Assembly: GCA_013178275.1 (NCBI GenBank) | Contig: JABLWZ010000006.1 | Location: 62,001-126,000, forward strand | Reading direction: 5' to 3' | Length of the DNA: 64,000 nucleotides | From: Bacillota bacterium | Lineage (GTDB): Bacteria > Bacillota > Ch66 > Ch109 | In this document: one piece after another, positions 16,727-26,959 of the stretch | How positions within the stretch are numbered: position 1 is the first letter of the stretch | How the letters are laid out: each line of letters begins with the position of its first letter | The notes under the pieces: generated by a model | The model's database searches: none | What the model was told of the DNA's origin: nothing | The model's input: the letters and a program-made list of their open reading frames with translations, nothing else | Position numbers and translations under genes: made by a program

Positions 16727-17797
16727 CTAGAAAAACCTGCTGGACCTGGTCAGGACCTCGCCCCCACTGCCGGTCACCAGGACCAGTTCCTCCAGCCTCA
16801 CGCCGCCCCAGTTCGGTATGTAGATACCGGGCTCTACTGTCACTACCATCCCCGGTTCCAGCAGGGTCTCGTCCCTCAGCGACAGGGTGGGTTCCTCGTG
16901 GATGCTGCGACCTACCCCGTGACCCAGGGAATGCCCGAAGTACTGGCCGTATCCGCGCTTGGTGATGATGGACCTGGCCACCTCGTCCACCAGGGAGGCG
17001 CGGACTCCAGGCTGTATCGCCTTCATTGATTCCTCCTGGGCCTCCTGGACGATCTGGTAAATCTCCTTTTGTTTGCTGTCCATCACACCGATGGCCAGGG
17101 TCCGGGTACAGTCCGAGCAGTACTTCTGGTAAACCGCCCCGAAGTCAATTATCACCAGGTCCCCGTTTTCCATCTCTCGGTCCGAGGCGCGGGCGTGCGG
17201 CATGGCGGAGCGCGGCCCCGAAGCGATGATGGTCTCGAAGGAGACGCCGTCGGCACCCAGTCGGCGCATCAGGTACTCCATCTCTATCGCCGCGTCTTTT
17301 TCTTTCTGGCCCGCCCTGATCATCGGCCTTATCTGCTCGAAGGCCTGATCGGCTATCGCCGCGGCCTTTCGGATGCAATCTATCTCCCGGTCGTCCTTCA
17401 CCATCCTGAGTTCGGCCACCAGGTCCGGCATCGGTACCAGGGTCACCCCATCCAGGCTGCTCCTCCACTTGTCTTCCTGCTCCAGGGTGACGAAACTTTT
17501 TTCCCACCCCAGGCAGCTGATCCTCAGTTCTTTCAGCAGCTTCTTCAGGGTGATGGTTATCTCGGGGTGGTGCTGGATAACCTCCAGGGCCGGGGCCTGT
17601 TCCCGAGCCTGCTCCACGTAACGGAAATCGACCAGCAGGAATGCGTCCTCCTGGGTTATCAGCACCGTCCCGGCGCTCCCCTCGAAACCGCTGAGATACC
17701 CCCGGTTATCGGGTATCTGAATCACCGCCGCCGGTATGCCGTCGGCAAGGGCCTGCCGTCTGTACCTCTCGATCCTCTTCTTTATCTCAGGCATCAT
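16727..17797 (-). CDS. papP: Xaa-Pro aminopeptidase/dipeptidase (M24B)
   Basis: 356 aa metallopeptidase removing residues next to proline. An N-terminal creatinase-like domain (1-125) is followed by the pita-bread catalytic domain. All five metal ligands are visible in order: IIDFGA (Asp), SDCTRT (Asp), GHSLGHGVG (His), VTVEPGIY (Glu) and GVRLEE (Glu). Start is the first ATG of ATGATG after AAGAAGG; it overlaps the aroQ stop by 11 bp. Confidence 0.93.
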   Translation of the reverse strand: MMPEIKKRIERYRRQALADGIPAAVIQIPDNRGYLSGFEGSAGTVLITQEDAFLLVDFRYVEQAREQAPALEVIQHHPEITITLKKLLKELRISCLGWEKSFVTLEQEDKWRSSLDGVTLVPMPDLVAELRMVKDDREIDCIRKAAAIADQAFEQIRPMIRAGQKEKDAAIEMEYLMRRLGADGVSFETIIASGPRSAMPHARASDREMENGDLVIIDFGAVYQKYCSDCTRTLAIGVMDSKQKEIYQIVQEAQEESMKAIQPGVRASLVDEVARSIITKRGYGQYFGHSLGHGVGRSIHEEPTLSLRDETLLEPGMVVTVEPGIYIPNWGGVRLEELVLVTGSGGEVLTRSSRFF

Positions 17798-18239
17798 GAA
17801 CCTTCTTTCCTAAGTAACGGGCCGCTGCCTCCAGCGCCAGCAGGTAGCCTTCCTTGCCCAGGCCGGTGATCTGCCCCAGGACCGCCGGTGCCACCACCGA
17901 GTGCCTTCGGAACTCCTCCCGGCGGTAGATGTTGCTGAGGTGCACCTCGATGGCCGGTATGTTCACCGCTTTTAGGGCGTCGTGGATGGCGATGCTGTAG
18001 TGGGTGAAGGCTCCCGGGTTGATTATGATAAAGTCCACGCTCTCTCCGGCCTGGTGGATGGCGTCCAACAGGACCCCCTCGTGGTTCGACTGTATTATCC
18101 TGACCGAGACCCCGTATTTCCCGGCTGCCTCCTGAAGCTCCCGGTTTATCTCCTCCAGGGTGGCGCCGCCGTATATCTCCGGCTCGCGGGTGCCCAGGAG
18201 ATTTAGGTTGGGGCCGTGGATAACCAAAACCTGGCGCAA
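17787..18239 (-). CDS. aroQ: Type II 3-dehydroquinate dehydratase
   Basis: 150 aa, converts 3-dehydroquinate to 3-dehydroshikimate. Signature GPNLNLLGTREPEIYG at the N-terminus, QSNHEG, NPGAFTHYSIAI and the late EVHLSNIYRREEFR are all present. I chose TTG at 18239 with GGAGG 8 nt upstream; the open frame further upstream (to 18317) is a shadow of tldE. With aroKB, aroC and aroE in the window, several shikimate steps are clustered here. Confidence 0.95.
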   Translation of the reverse strand: MRQVLVIHGPNLNLLGTREPEIYGGATLEEINRELQEAAGKYGVSVRIIQSNHEGVLLDAIHQAGESVDFIIINPGAFTHYSIAIHDALKAVNIPAIEVHLSNIYRREEFRRHSVVAPAVLGQITGLGKEGYLLALEAAARYLGKKVHDA

Positions 18240-18258
18240 GGTCTCACCCTCCCTTCGT

Positions 18259-19599
18259 TCAGGAACCGCTGATCGCCATCTTGCCGATGCAGATGCTGGG
18301 CGCGCCCTTGCTCCCATAGAAGGTCAGGTCGTCCGCCACCCCTTCCACCGCCTCCAGGAGGTGGGAGAGGTTCCCAGCGACAGCCACGCCCCGCACGGGG
18401 TAATCGAGCCGGCCGTCTTTTATCCTTATACCCGCCGCGCCCAGCGAGAAGTCTCCCGAGATCGGGTTGGCGGTATGCATCCCCATCACCTCGGTGATGT
18501 ACAGTCCGTCCTTGATGCCTGACATCAGGTCGCCCGGGGAGGTGCTCCCCGGCTTCACGAACAGGTTGGTGGTCCCCACCTCGGGGGTGGTGGCGAATGA
18601 GCTGCGGGTGCCGTTGCCGGTCGAACTCACCCCGTCCTTCTTCGCGGTGTAGGTGTTGTAGAGGTAACCGTTAAGGGTGCCGTTTTCTATCAGGACCTTA
18701 CGCCTTCCGGGTACCCCCTCGCCGTCGAAGGGGAATGACGAGATGCCGTTTTCGAGGATTCCGTCATCGATGATGGAAATCGCCCCGCCGACCTTCTTAC
18801 CCACCTTGCCCGCGAAAAACGACTTGCCCTTCTGCACCGATTCGGCGCTCAGCGCGGGCGATAGCACCCCCACGAAACTGGTCGTGACGTAAGGGTCGAA
18901 GATGACCGGCATGGTGGCGGTGCTGATCTTTTTGGCCCCCAGCATCCGCACCGCCTTTTCCGCGGCCTCCTCTCCCACCTTCCGGGGGTCGAGTTCGCTG
19001 AAACGGAGGCGGTACTGGATGGCGAACCCGGTCTGGTTGTCTTCCCCCTCCTGGGATACCAGCACCAGATACAGGCCGCAGTATGCCCCGCTGTGGTTGG
19101 CGCGAAGCCCCAGTGAGTTGCAGATCGCGACCTCGTACTCGTTGTCCTCGTAACCCGCGGTTTCAGTTATCTTTATCCGGGGATCCATCCCCCGGCCTAT
19201 CTTCTCGACCGCCCGCGCCAGCTCGATCTTCTTCTCCACGGCTTCCCGCCTGATCTGGGGATCGAAGGTGTCCAGCGCGGGGTACTCCTTCACCGGCTCC
19301 GGGAGGCAGTTCCCATCGTCCGGGGTGGTCTGGCGCGAATTGGCCATCGCCTCCGCGATGGTCTGCTCGATGGCCTCCCACCGCAGGTCGGAGGTGTACG
19401 CGAATCCCATCTGTCCGTCCTTGAATACTCTGAGCCCCAGTCCCCTCTCCTCGGCCAGTTTGAGGTTCTCCACCTCCTGCTCCCGGACCTCGATGGAGAG
19501 TTCCTTGGAGTTCAGGAGGTAGGCTTCGGACATGCTGGCTCCTAACTTCTGCGCCTGCTGTACCACCCGGGCAGCCAGTTCTGACAACTGACCCTGCAT
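18259..19599 (-). CDS. tldE: TldE/PmbA-family metalloprotease subunit
   Basis: 446 aa partner of TldD; the TldD-TldE heterodimer trims unfolded or modified peptides. TldE lacks the HExxxH zinc motif itself, as here. Family features are EVREQEVENLKLAEERG near residue 37, the DDGILENGISSFPFDGEG block and the C-terminal segment GDFSLGAAGIRIKDG. ATG at 19599 follows GGAAGGAG; it is 30 bp downstream of tldD. Confidence 0.93.
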   Translation of the reverse strand: MQGQLSELAARVVQQAQKLGASMSEAYLLNSKELSIEVREQEVENLKLAEERGLGLRVFKDGQMGFAYTSDLRWEAIEQTIAEAMANSRQTTPDDGNCLPEPVKEYPALDTFDPQIRREAVEKKIELARAVEKIGRGMDPRIKITETAGYEDNEYEVAICNSLGLRANHSGAYCGLYLVLVSQEGEDNQTGFAIQYRLRFSELDPRKVGEEAAEKAVRMLGAKKISTATMPVIFDPYVTTSFVGVLSPALSAESVQKGKSFFAGKVGKKVGGAISIIDDGILENGISSFPFDGEGVPGRRKVLIENGTLNGYLYNTYTAKKDGVSSTGNGTRSSFATTPEVGTTNLFVKPGSTSPGDLMSGIKDGLYITEVMGMHTANPISGDFSLGAAGIRIKDGRLDYPVRGVAVAGNLSHLLEAVEGVADDLTFYGSKGAPSICIGKMAISGS

Positions 19600-19629
19600 A
19601 ATACCCTGCTCCTTCCAGTATTTGCTAAA

Positions 19630-21069
19630 TTAAAAAACAGACCTCAGCCCGACCCGCCGCAGCGAGCTGGCCGTGACCGGCATCTCAAGTCCGCCTATGA
19701 TCAGTTCCTTTATATACAAGGTGGGTTGGGCGTCGGACACCGGCACCCCCTGCCCGTCTTTGCCGCAGGTGCCTATGGCAAATCCCAGGTCGCTGCCCAC
19801 CCGTTCGACCATCCGCAGCACCTCCGGCCCGTTGCCGGTCAGGGTGGCTCCCCTCACCGCGGCGCCGACCTCACCGTTCTCTATCAGGTAACCCTCGGAG
19901 ACATCGAAGACGAAATCACCGTTCACGGTGTTGACCTGTCCCCCGCCCATCTTCTTGACCAGCAGTCCCATCCTGGTGTCCTTGATTATCTGCTGGGGGT
20001 CGTCCTTGCCGGCTGCGATATAGGTATTGGACATGCGGGGAACCGGGCGGAAGTGGTAGGACTCCCGGCGCCCGTTGCCCGACGATTCTACCTTGTCTTT
20101 CCTGGCGGTCAACCGGTCGTACATATACCCCTTCAGCACCCCGGCCTCGATCAGCACCGTCTTCTGCCCCGGGGTCCCCTCGTCGTCGAAGCTGTAAGAA
20201 CCGTAGCGCCCGGGGATGGTGGCGTCGTCGATCACGGTGATCATATCCGAGGCGACCTTCTCCCCTTTTTTGCCCGCGTAGACCGAAAGCCCTCTCTGGA
20301 TATGGTCAGCCTCCAGGCCGTGACCGCAGGCCTCGTGGACCATGGTCCCCCCCGCCTCTCCTGAGAGCACCACCGGCATCCGACCCGCCGGGGCGGGTCT
20401 GGCGGTAAGCATTATTATCGCCCTTCTCGCCGCTTCCTTGGCCAGGTTCTCGACCTTCTGCTCCTCGTCCTCCAGTAGCTCATAACCGATGTGTCCGCCT
20501 ATCGCCTCGTACCCGGTCTGGATGATCGATCCCTCGGCCGCGACCGCGTTGACCACCAGTCGGGTCCTTATCCGACGGTCCTCTACCAGGCTCCCCTCCG
20601 AGTTCGCCATCAGTAAGTCCTGGATCACATCACCGTAGGAAACCGCCACCTGCCTGATCCGGGGGTCGAAACCCCGGGCCACCTGGTTGGCGGTCTTGAC
20701 CATCTCCACTTTGCGGTCTATCGGCACCTGGTCCGGGGTGAGGCGTACCGTGAGCTGCACCGGGGATACCACCTTTCTCAGGTCGATCGATCGCGTCCCC
20801 TGGCCCCCCTCTATCGCGTGGCTGGCTATGCGGGCCGCCTCCAGCAGCCCTTCCCGTGAGAGGTCGTTGGTGAATGCGTAGGCGGTGTTTTCCCTGCTTA
20901 TCACCCGAATCCCGGCACCCAGGTCTATCCCCGAGTTTACCCTCTCGATCCGGTTTTCCTCGCAGTAGACCCCGTTGGTTCTCCTCCTCTCCACGAACAG
21001 GTCGACGAAATCTCCCCCGCTGCTCCCCGCCTGTGCCAGCACTTCCCTGATAATCTGTTCAGAAATCAA
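19630..21069 (-). CDS. tldD: TldD-family zinc metalloprotease subunit
   Basis: 479 aa catalytic subunit with the zinc motif HEACGHGLEAD (HExxxH) near residue 254, preceded by the conserved SGEAGGTMV. The C-terminal GNGRRESYHFRPVPRMSNT and GDFVFDVSEGYLIENG blocks are family hallmarks. Start is TTG at 21069, six nt after GAGGTGA. Paired with tldE. In other bacteria TldD/E matures microcins and degrades CcdA; here the substrate is unknown. Confidence 0.94.
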   Translation of the reverse strand: MISEQIIREVLAQAGSSGGDFVDLFVERRRTNGVYCEENRIERVNSGIDLGAGIRVISRENTAYAFTNDLSREGLLEAARIASHAIEGGQGTRSIDLRKVVSPVQLTVRLTPDQVPIDRKVEMVKTANQVARGFDPRIRQVAVSYGDVIQDLLMANSEGSLVEDRRIRTRLVVNAVAAEGSIIQTGYEAIGGHIGYELLEDEEQKVENLAKEAARRAIIMLTARPAPAGRMPVVLSGEAGGTMVHEACGHGLEADHIQRGLSVYAGKKGEKVASDMITVIDDATIPGRYGSYSFDDEGTPGQKTVLIEAGVLKGYMYDRLTARKDKVESSGNGRRESYHFRPVPRMSNTYIAAGKDDPQQIIKDTRMGLLVKKMGGGQVNTVNGDFVFDVSEGYLIENGEVGAAVRGATLTGNGPEVLRMVERVGSDLGFAIGTCGKDGQGVPVSDAQPTLYIKELIIGGLEMPVTASSLRRVGLRSVF

Positions 21070-21316
21070 AAGATGTCACCTCTGCCTCATTTATCTCGTT
21101 TCGGTTCACTGCCGCACTATCTATCTTCTCTAGTGTTTCCCGAAATCAGTATAAAAAGCGATAACAATGTCCACTATCATTATTCCATTTATTTCTTGGT
21201 TATCCTTCTTACATGATTGCAGATTTTATGCTTTTATTAACGAATACCGTCTATCGCTGTCAAAAGAAAGAAAAACCGTTGGCGTCCACCACCAGCGGCC
21301 TTCAGCATCACTGTTC

Positions 21317-22945
21317 TTAACGTACAAACTCCCTGATCACCGGTTCGACCAGCTCGTCGGGCAGCGACGGGACCACCTCCGCCCGGCCGACGGAGAGCGG
21401 CAGAACCCAGCGGACCCTGCCTCCCTGGGCCTTCTTGTCCCGCTCCATCCAGGCCATGAGTCCTCCGGACGGTATTCCCTCGGTCCGTATCGGCAGGCCG
21501 GCGGCTTCCAGGAGTTTCAGCAGGCGATCCTGTTCGGGCTCCGACCATCTCCCGGTCGATACGGCCAGCCGTCCGGCTGCCGCCATCCCCACCGCCACCG
21601 CCTCTCCGTGGCGGAACACCTGATACCCGGTCTCCCCTTCCAGGGCGTGGCCCAGCGTGTGTCCCAGGTTCAGCAGCGTCCGCACCCCGTGCTCGCGCTC
21701 GTCGCGGCCCACGATATCGGCCTTGATCTCGCAGCAGCGGGTGATTATGGGTATGAGATCCGTCGGCGACATCCCTGGTTCCGCCTGCAGCACCCGCTCC
21801 AGGTGTTCGAACAGTCCCGAATCCCAGATCACCCCGTACTTGATGACCTCCGCCATCCCCGACCTCATCTCGCGCGGGTCGAGGGTGTTCAGGACATCGG
21901 TGTCGCAGACCACCAGCCGGGGCTGGTGGAAGGCTCCGATCAGGTTTTTCCCCTGGGGGTGGTTGACCGCCACCTTGCCGCCCACGCTGCTGTCCACCTG
22001 AGCCAGCAGGGTCGTGGGAACCTGTACCAGCGATATCCCCCGCAGGTAGGTCGCCGCGATGAAACCCGCCAGGTCGCCGATCACGCCGCCGCCCAGGGCC
22101 ACCACCGCGCTGTCCCGGTCCAGCCCCGCTTCAACCGCCGCGTCATACAGCTGTTCGGCCGACTTCAGGCTTTTATACTCCTCACCGTCGGGGACGAGAC
22201 CATCCGTGACCTTGAAACCCGACTTCTCGAGACTTGACCGGACTCTTTCCGCGTACAGTTCGGAAACCCGGGGGTTCGAAACCAGCAGGCACCTTTTACC
22301 CTTCACCCTCTCCACCATTAGGGTTCCCAGTGATGAGAGGAGACTCTGCCCGATGAATATATCGTATGCCCCGCCGTCGGTGTCGACCCTGACCTGGCGG
22401 CTCCTCCGCAGCGCGAACCAGTCGGCTATCTCGTCAACCACCTTTTCCAGCGGGTCGTCAGAGGTCTCCACCACAAGCTCCGCCTTCTCGTAAAACCGCT
22501 CCCTCTCCTGAAGCATCCTCTGGATGTTCTCCAGCGAGTTGTCCCTGGCCAGCAGGGGGCGCGGTTTTCGCTGGACGCGGCTCTTGATTATCTCGGGCCT
22601 CGAACGCAGGCAGACCAGACAGCCGTTTCGCTTGAGTTCGGTCAGGTTTTCCTCGTTCAGGACCACTCCCCCGCCGGTGGCGATCACGCAGTTCTCATAC
22701 CGGGATATCTTCTTTACGATCAGTGACTCCTCGGAACGGAACCGCACCTCGCCGTAGCGGCGAAATATCTCCGGCACGGTCAGCCCGGTGGCCGACTCGA
22801 CCTCCTGGTCGGTGTCGACCAGCTGCATGTCCAGCTTGCGGGCCAGGCTGCGTCCCACCGAGGACTTGCCGGTCCCCATGAACCCTATCAGTACCAGGTT
22901 GCTCTTCTCGTTTAGAGTCCTCGTTTCTTCTCTACGTACTCCCAA
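21317..22945 (-). CDS. aroKB: Fused shikimate kinase / 3-dehydroquinate synthase
   Basis: One uninterrupted frame encodes shikimate kinase (Walker [12 protein letters not shown], then [16 protein letters not shown] and ATGGGVV, about residues 20-185) followed directly by dehydroquinate synthase ([49 protein letters not shown]; about 190-542). The two enzymes act at steps 5 and 2 of the shikimate pathway. No stop or restart separates them. The start is uncertain: no ATG lies before the P-loop, and TTG at 22945 (overlapping aroC by 34 bp) is the best candidate. AroK-AroB fusions are known in Thermotoga and some other bacteria. Downstream (21070-21316) is non-coding. Confidence 0.9.
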   Translation of the reverse strand: MGVRREETRTLNEKSNLVLIGFMGTGKSSVGRSLARKLDMQLVDTDQEVESATGLTVPEIFRRYGEVRFRSEESLIVKKISRYENCVIATGGGVVLNEENLTELKRNGCLVCLRSRPEIIKSRVQRKPRPLLARDNSLENIQRMLQERERFYEKAELVVETSDDPLEKVVDEIADWFALRRSRQVRVDTDGGAYDIFIGQSLLSSLGTLMVERVKGKRCLLVSNPRVSELYAERVRSSLEKSGFKVTDGLVPDGEEYKSLKSAEQLYDAAVEAGLDRDSAVVALGGGVIGDLAGFIAATYLRGISLVQVPTTLLAQVDSSVGGKVAVNHPQGKNLIGAFHQPRLVVCDTDVLNTLDPREMRSGMAEVIKYGVIWDSGLFEHLERVLQAEPGMSPTDLIPIITRCCEIKADIVGRDEREHGVRTLLNLGHTLGHALEGETGYQVFRHGEAVAVGMAAAGRLAVSTGRWSEPEQDRLLKLLEAAGLPIRTEGIPSGGLMAWMERDKKAQGGRVRWVLPLSVGRAEVVPSLPDELVEPVIREFVR

Positions 22946-24111
22946 TGTTCCCGCCAGCCCCTCATCAATTCGTTCAGGTTGTCTCCCGAGAACTTCTCCA
23001 GCACCGCCTGGGCCAGGACAAAGGCCACAGCCGCTTCCGCTATCACGCTGGCCGCCGGCACCGCGCACACGTCGGAGCGCTCCACCCCGGCCTTTACCTC
23101 CTCGCCGGTCTCCAGGTCTACGCTGCGCAGAGGGCTCATCAGGGTCGGTATCGGCTTCATGGCTACCCTTACCACCAGCGGCTGCCCGTTGGTCATGCCG
23201 CCCTCCAGGCCGCCCGCCCGGTTGGTCTGACGGTAGATGCCCACCGACGAGGAGTAGAATATCTCGTCGTGGGCGGAAGAACCTTTCTCCGAAGCCGAGG
23301 CGAAGCCCAGACCGATCTCCACACCCTTGATCGCGGGTATGCTCATCACCGCCGCCGCCAGCCGGCCGTCCAGCCTCCGGTCCCAGTGCACGTAGCTGCC
23401 CAGCCCGGGCGGCAGTCCCCATGCGTTCACCACTATTACCCCGCCCAGGGTGTCGCCGTCCTTGCGGGCCGCGTCGATGGTTTCGACCATCTCCGTTGAG
23501 GCTTTCTCGTCGGGGCAGTAAACCGGCGAGGACTCTATCCGGTGCCTCCACTTCTCCAGGCCGATCTCTCCTATCTGTTCGACATCGTACCCAAGCGAAT
23601 CTGTCCTCACCGTTCCGATGCTCTCGACCCAGCCGGTCACCTCCACCCCCAGCACCGCCAGGAGCGATCGGGCAACGCTGCCCACAGCGACCCGGGTCGC
23701 TGTCTCCCGGGCGCTGGCCCGCTCCAGGACGTTCCTCAGGTCCTGGTGGTGATACTTCAGCGACCCGCTGAGGTCCGCGTGACCGGGGCGGGGCCGGGTC
23801 AGCCTCCGCTCGTCGGTGCGGGTCTCGGGCTCGGCACCCATGACCCCGGACCAGTTGTCCCAGTCCTGGTTCTGGATCAGGAGACTGATCGGGCTGCCCA
23901 GCGTCTGTCCGCCCCGCACCCCTGAAAGGATGGTGGCCCGGTCTTTTTCGATCTTCATCCGGCCTCCCCGGCCGTGTCCCCCCTGTCTTCGCACCAGGTC
24001 ATGGTTTATGTCCTCAGCCAGCAGTGTAAGCCCTGCCGGTACGCCCTCGATAATCGCCGTAAGGGCGGGGCCGTGCGACTCCCCCGCGGTTAGAAACCTC
24101 AAGCTGCCCAT
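22912..24111 (-). CDS. aroC: Chorismate synthase
   Basis: 399 aa, FMN-dependent last step from EPSP to chorismate. Conserved elements are [14 protein letters not shown] at 12-25, [44 protein letters not shown] and the C-terminal [20 protein letters not shown] region. ATG at 24111 follows GGGGAGGAAC. It lies between aroE and aroKB. Confidence 0.96.
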   Translation of the reverse strand: MGSLRFLTAGESHGPALTAIIEGVPAGLTLLAEDINHDLVRRQGGHGRGGRMKIEKDRATILSGVRGGQTLGSPISLLIQNQDWDNWSGVMGAEPETRTDERRLTRPRPGHADLSGSLKYHHQDLRNVLERASARETATRVAVGSVARSLLAVLGVEVTGWVESIGTVRTDSLGYDVEQIGEIGLEKWRHRIESSPVYCPDEKASTEMVETIDAARKDGDTLGGVIVVNAWGLPPGLGSYVHWDRRLDGRLAAAVMSIPAIKGVEIGLGFASASEKGSSAHDEIFYSSSVGIYRQTNRAGGLEGGMTNGQPLVVRVAMKPIPTLMSPLRSVDLETGEEVKAGVERSDVCAVPAASVIAEAAVAFVLAQAVLEKFSGDNLNELMRGWREHWEYVEKKRGL

Positions 24112-24145
24112 CTTGTTCCTCCCCTACCGGATATTCTTTTATTGT

Positions 24146-25033
24146 CTATTTGAACTCAGCAAGATAATCGATGGCGGCATCCCGCATCACCTTCACCGGG
24201 GCCTTTCCCCCGGCCCAGATCTCGAACCCCAGGGCTGCCTGGTGCACCAGCATTCCCAGCCCGTCCAGGGTGCTGCATCCCAGTTCCGCCGCCTTCCTCA
24301 ACAAGGCGGTCGGACGCGGCCGATAGATGATGTCCACCAGCATCGATCCGGGATCGAGCCAACCCGGGTCGAACCAGTCTGGTATGATGTCCTCCGGGTA
24401 CATCCCTACCGGGGAGGTCTGAACGAGCAGCTCTGATTCTGCGACCGCCTTCCCCAGCACGGACCCATCCAGCCCGATCCCTGCTGTCACTGTCCCGGTG
24501 GCTTCTCGAACGTGTTCCGCAAGGCTTTCGGCTCGGCTGACAGTCCGGTTGGCCACGGTTAGGCTCCCGCATCCGCTCCGGCCGAGGGCGAAAGCTACAG
24601 CGCGGGCGGCGCCCCCGGCCCCCACGACCAGGACCCGTTTGCCCCTTGGCTCAAAGCCGGCGTCCTCCCTCAGGGAGGACAGGAACCCTTCCCCGTCGGT
24701 ATTGAATCCGTAAAGCTTGTCTTCCCTGACCGCGACGCAGTTGACCGCGCCGATCACCCTGGCCTCCGGGCTCAGCACATCCATCCATTCCAACGCCATC
24801 TCCTTGAGCGGGATGGTCAGGTTGGCTCCTGCCAGTCCCATGCTCCGGGCGCCTTCCAGGGCGGCATGCAGGTCCCCTGGTTTTACCCTCCAGGCCAGGT
24901 AAGCCCAGTCCATGTCTAGTTCGGCAAATGCCGCGTTGAACATCACCGGAGATAGAGAATGGGCTATCGGATAGCCCATTACCCCCAGAATCCTGGTGTT
25001 CGATGAAATAGACCGCCGATCTCGCAGGTCCAT
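24146..25033 (-). CDS. aroE: Shikimate dehydrogenase
   Basis: 295 aa NADP-dependent reduction of 3-dehydroshikimate. The substrate lid GYPIAHSLSPVMFNAAF (SxS motif) at about 20-36, catalytic Lys in NLTIPLKE, NTDGEGF (Asp), the nucleotide loop GAGGAARAVAFAL and NRTVSRAE are visible. Start ATG at 25033 has only a weak GGGGTAGCG site. It is 10 bp downstream of yqeG and 34 bp upstream of aroC. Confidence 0.94.
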   Translation of the reverse strand: MDLRDRRSISSNTRILGVMGYPIAHSLSPVMFNAAFAELDMDWAYLAWRVKPGDLHAALEGARSMGLAGANLTIPLKEMALEWMDVLSPEARVIGAVNCVAVREDKLYGFNTDGEGFLSSLREDAGFEPRGKRVLVVGAGGAARAVAFALGRSGCGSLTVANRTVSRAESLAEHVREATGTVTAGIGLDGSVLGKAVAESELLVQTSPVGMYPEDIIPDWFDPGWLDPGSMLVDIIYRPRPTALLRKAAELGCSTLDGLGMLVHQAALGFEIWAGGKAPVKVMRDAAIDYLAEFK

Positions 25034-25043
25034 GGTTTATTCG

Positions 25044-25577
25044 CTACCCCTTCCGTTTAGACCTTTTCAGCGCCCCCAGCACCGCCCTTTCAGGTATGCG
25101 TACCAGCCTGGTGCCTATAAACTCGCGGCTGCTCATGGGAGACACCAGGATGGTGTACAGGCCCAGCCGGTTTCCTCCCAGGACGTCGGTGAATACCTGA
25201 TCGCCGATCACCGCTATCCGCTCAGGCTCCACCTGCAGCAGCTCGATCGCCTGTCTGAATCCCCGACGCCTCGGCTTGCTCGCGCCCTCGATGAAGGCTA
25301 TGTTCAGCGTCTCGGCGATACGGGCCAGCCGGTCCCCCCGGTTGTTCGATAACATGCATATGCCAAAACCGTTATCCTGAGCCTGCCTCAGCCAGTCCAG
25401 GGTCTCTTCGGCCATCGCGTCCCGCCCCCACTCGGTGAGGGTGTTGTCGAGGTCGACTATCAGCCCTTTGATGTCACGCCTTAAAAGGTCCTCCTGGGAT
25501 ATCTCGAAAATCCTTCCCACCTGCAGAGATGGATTCAGCTTCCGAGAAAAAAATGAAAGCAAGCAATGTTCCCCCAT
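25044..25577 (-). CDS. yqeG: YqeG family HAD-type phosphatase (IIIA)
   Basis: 177 aa HAD phosphatase. Motif I DLDNTLTEWG (nucleophile first Asp), motif II SNN, and motif III/IV AVIGDQVFTDVLGGN are clear. B. subtilis YqeG begins the yqeG-yqeH-aroE run and has been linked to phosphatidylglycerol phosphate dephosphorylation (PgpP-like). Next to aroE as in B. subtilis. Start is either ATG at 25577 or TTG at 25562; the latter has GGGGGA at good spacing and gives the shorter N-terminus seen in relatives. Confidence 0.88.
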   Translation of the reverse strand: MGEHCLLSFFSRKLNPSLQVGRIFEISQEDLLRRDIKGLIVDLDNTLTEWGRDAMAEETLDWLRQAQDNGFGICMLSNNRGDRLARIAETLNIAFIEGASKPRRRGFRQAIELLQVEPERIAVIGDQVFTDVLGGNRLGLYTILVSPMSSREFIGTRLVRIPERAVLGALKRSKRKG

Positions 25578-25657
25578 TTCTTGCCTCGTATTATAGCATC
25601 GCTGGTAAATGTTCACAAGCAGGCTGCTGAACCAGCATACTAAATTATAGTCCGCTC

Positions 25658-26758
25658 TTAAAAGTCGAATACTTCTTCTTCGATAGAGAGGTCCCGCTGG
25701 CGCATGAGGTCGACGTAGGATTCCCCAACCCGGACCGTCGGGCGGGTGGGAAGGTACTTGTTGACCCATATGACCTCACCGACCTGGCCGTTGTTCAGCC
25801 TAACCCGGTTGCCCACGTAGAAGCTGGCTATCCCCTCCAGGAAGGTGGTGCACATCTCGGGGCAGACCTTCCCATACAGCATCCCCTGCAGGGCGTCCGC
25901 GGCATGATAGATGGTGAACCTTCCCCGATACGGCCTTTCTGCGGTGATCGCCTCGAAGACGTCTGCTACTGTCACGGCCTTGGCCGTCGGGTGGATCTGT
26001 GAGCCGACCAGGCCGTTGGGGTAGCCGCTTCCGTCCTCCCGCTCGTGGTGCTGCAGGATGGTAGCCAGCACCCCGGAGTCCTGTATCCCGCTGCGCATGG
26101 CCATCATGTAGCCGAAAACCGTATGAGCCTTCATGGTGTCCCATTCCTCAGGCTCCAGTACCCCCGGTTTGTCGAGTAAGTCGGGGGCCACCTGGGACTT
26201 ACCGATGTCGTGCATAACCCCTGCCACGCCCCAGTTGATGATCTCCTCATCGGTGAGCTTGGCCCACTCGCCCAGCAGCATGGTGATGATCCCCACGTTG
26301 AGCAGATGGGTATAGAGGCTCTCCCCCGCCTGGCGGGCCTTGGCCAGAAAGTGCATGATCCTGGGGCAGGAGAGGACCACCGGCATCAGGTCGGATACCG
26401 CGTGCTCGACCTCTTCGATCTCGAACGACTGCTTCTGGGACAGCCGGTACAGGGTGGATTCGATAACATCAAGAGCCCGGTCATACTCTTTGAAGAAGTG
26501 TCTTTCCGCCAGCTTGACCGGGCTGATAGTCTCCCTGTGTTCGATTGGCTTATAGTCGAGTTGGATGCTTAACTCGGTGATCCCGCGGGCCAGGAGGTGG
26601 TGCGCGATCCACTGTTTCAGTTCGAACCCCCGCGGAAGGAGAAGGATACCCTCGGGTGACAGTATGTCTCTCGCCGTCCTCATACCGTCCTTAACACTGT
26701 CAGTTGGTATGATAATTGTTCTGCTCGTTTCCGGCAGTCCCGAAGATTCATTTCTCAT
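25658..26758 (-). CDS. HD-GYP domain protein, probable c-di-GMP phosphodiesterase
   Basis: 366 aa cytosolic protein. An N-terminal region (1-110) of unknown type precedes an HD-GYP domain with complete motifs: H151, HDIGK at 183-187 and HHEREDGSGYP at 237-247. These residues bind the metal centre and the substrate in active c-di-GMP hydrolases. There is no receiver, PAS or transmembrane segment, and the C-terminal 60 residues form a PilZ-unlike small beta-rich tail (VGNRVRLNNGQVGEVIWVN). It is separated from sigK by a terminator. It could lower the c-di-GMP pool sensed by the riboswitches at 44.4-44.8 kb. Confidence 0.9.
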   Translation of the reverse strand: MRNESSGLPETSRTIIIPTDSVKDGMRTARDILSPEGILLLPRGFELKQWIAHHLLARGITELSIQLDYKPIEHRETISPVKLAERHFFKEYDRALDVIESTLYRLSQKQSFEIEEVEHAVSDLMPVVLSCPRIMHFLAKARQAGESLYTHLLNVGIITMLLGEWAKLTDEEIINWGVAGVMHDIGKSQVAPDLLDKPGVLEPEEWDTMKAHTVFGYMMAMRSGIQDSGVLATILQHHEREDGSGYPNGLVGSQIHPTAKAVTVADVFEAITAERPYRGRFTIYHAADALQGMLYGKVCPEMCTTFLEGIASFYVGNRVRLNNGQVGEVIWVNKYLPTRPTVRVGESYVDLMRQRDLSIEEEVFDF

Positions 26759-26922
26759 GGTTATTCTTTATCTTCGACTAGTTGCGATAAATTCCTGCAA
26801 TCTTCCTTAAATTTTACAAACTAAATTTTAGTTTTTATCTAAAACGTCTATACTTTTGTATCGGTTTAAATCACAAATAACTTTAATTACGGTATATTAT
26901 ATTCTATAAGCACCCAAAACTG

Positions 26923-26949
26923 AAGACCCCGCGTTCGCTGCGGGGTCTT
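26923..26949 (-). terminator. Intrinsic terminator after sigK
   Basis: 10-bp stem AAGACCCCGC/GCGGGGTCTT with a 7-nt loop, 11 bp after the sigK stop. On the minus strand it is followed by CAGTTTTGG, a short U-run. It separates sigK from the HD-GYP gene. Confidence 0.75.
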
Positions 26950-26959
26950 TCTATCAACC

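Noticed and set aside
21317-23551. A 744-codon aroKB frame starting inside aroC
   Set aside because: The first 200 codons are a frame shadow of aroC with no homology; the shikimate kinase domain begins at about 22900.
26626-26645. tRNA-like T-arm (CAGTTCGAACCCCCGCGG)
   Set aside because: It lies inside the HD-GYP coding sequence and no cloverleaf can be drawn around it. I found no tRNA or rRNA in the window.
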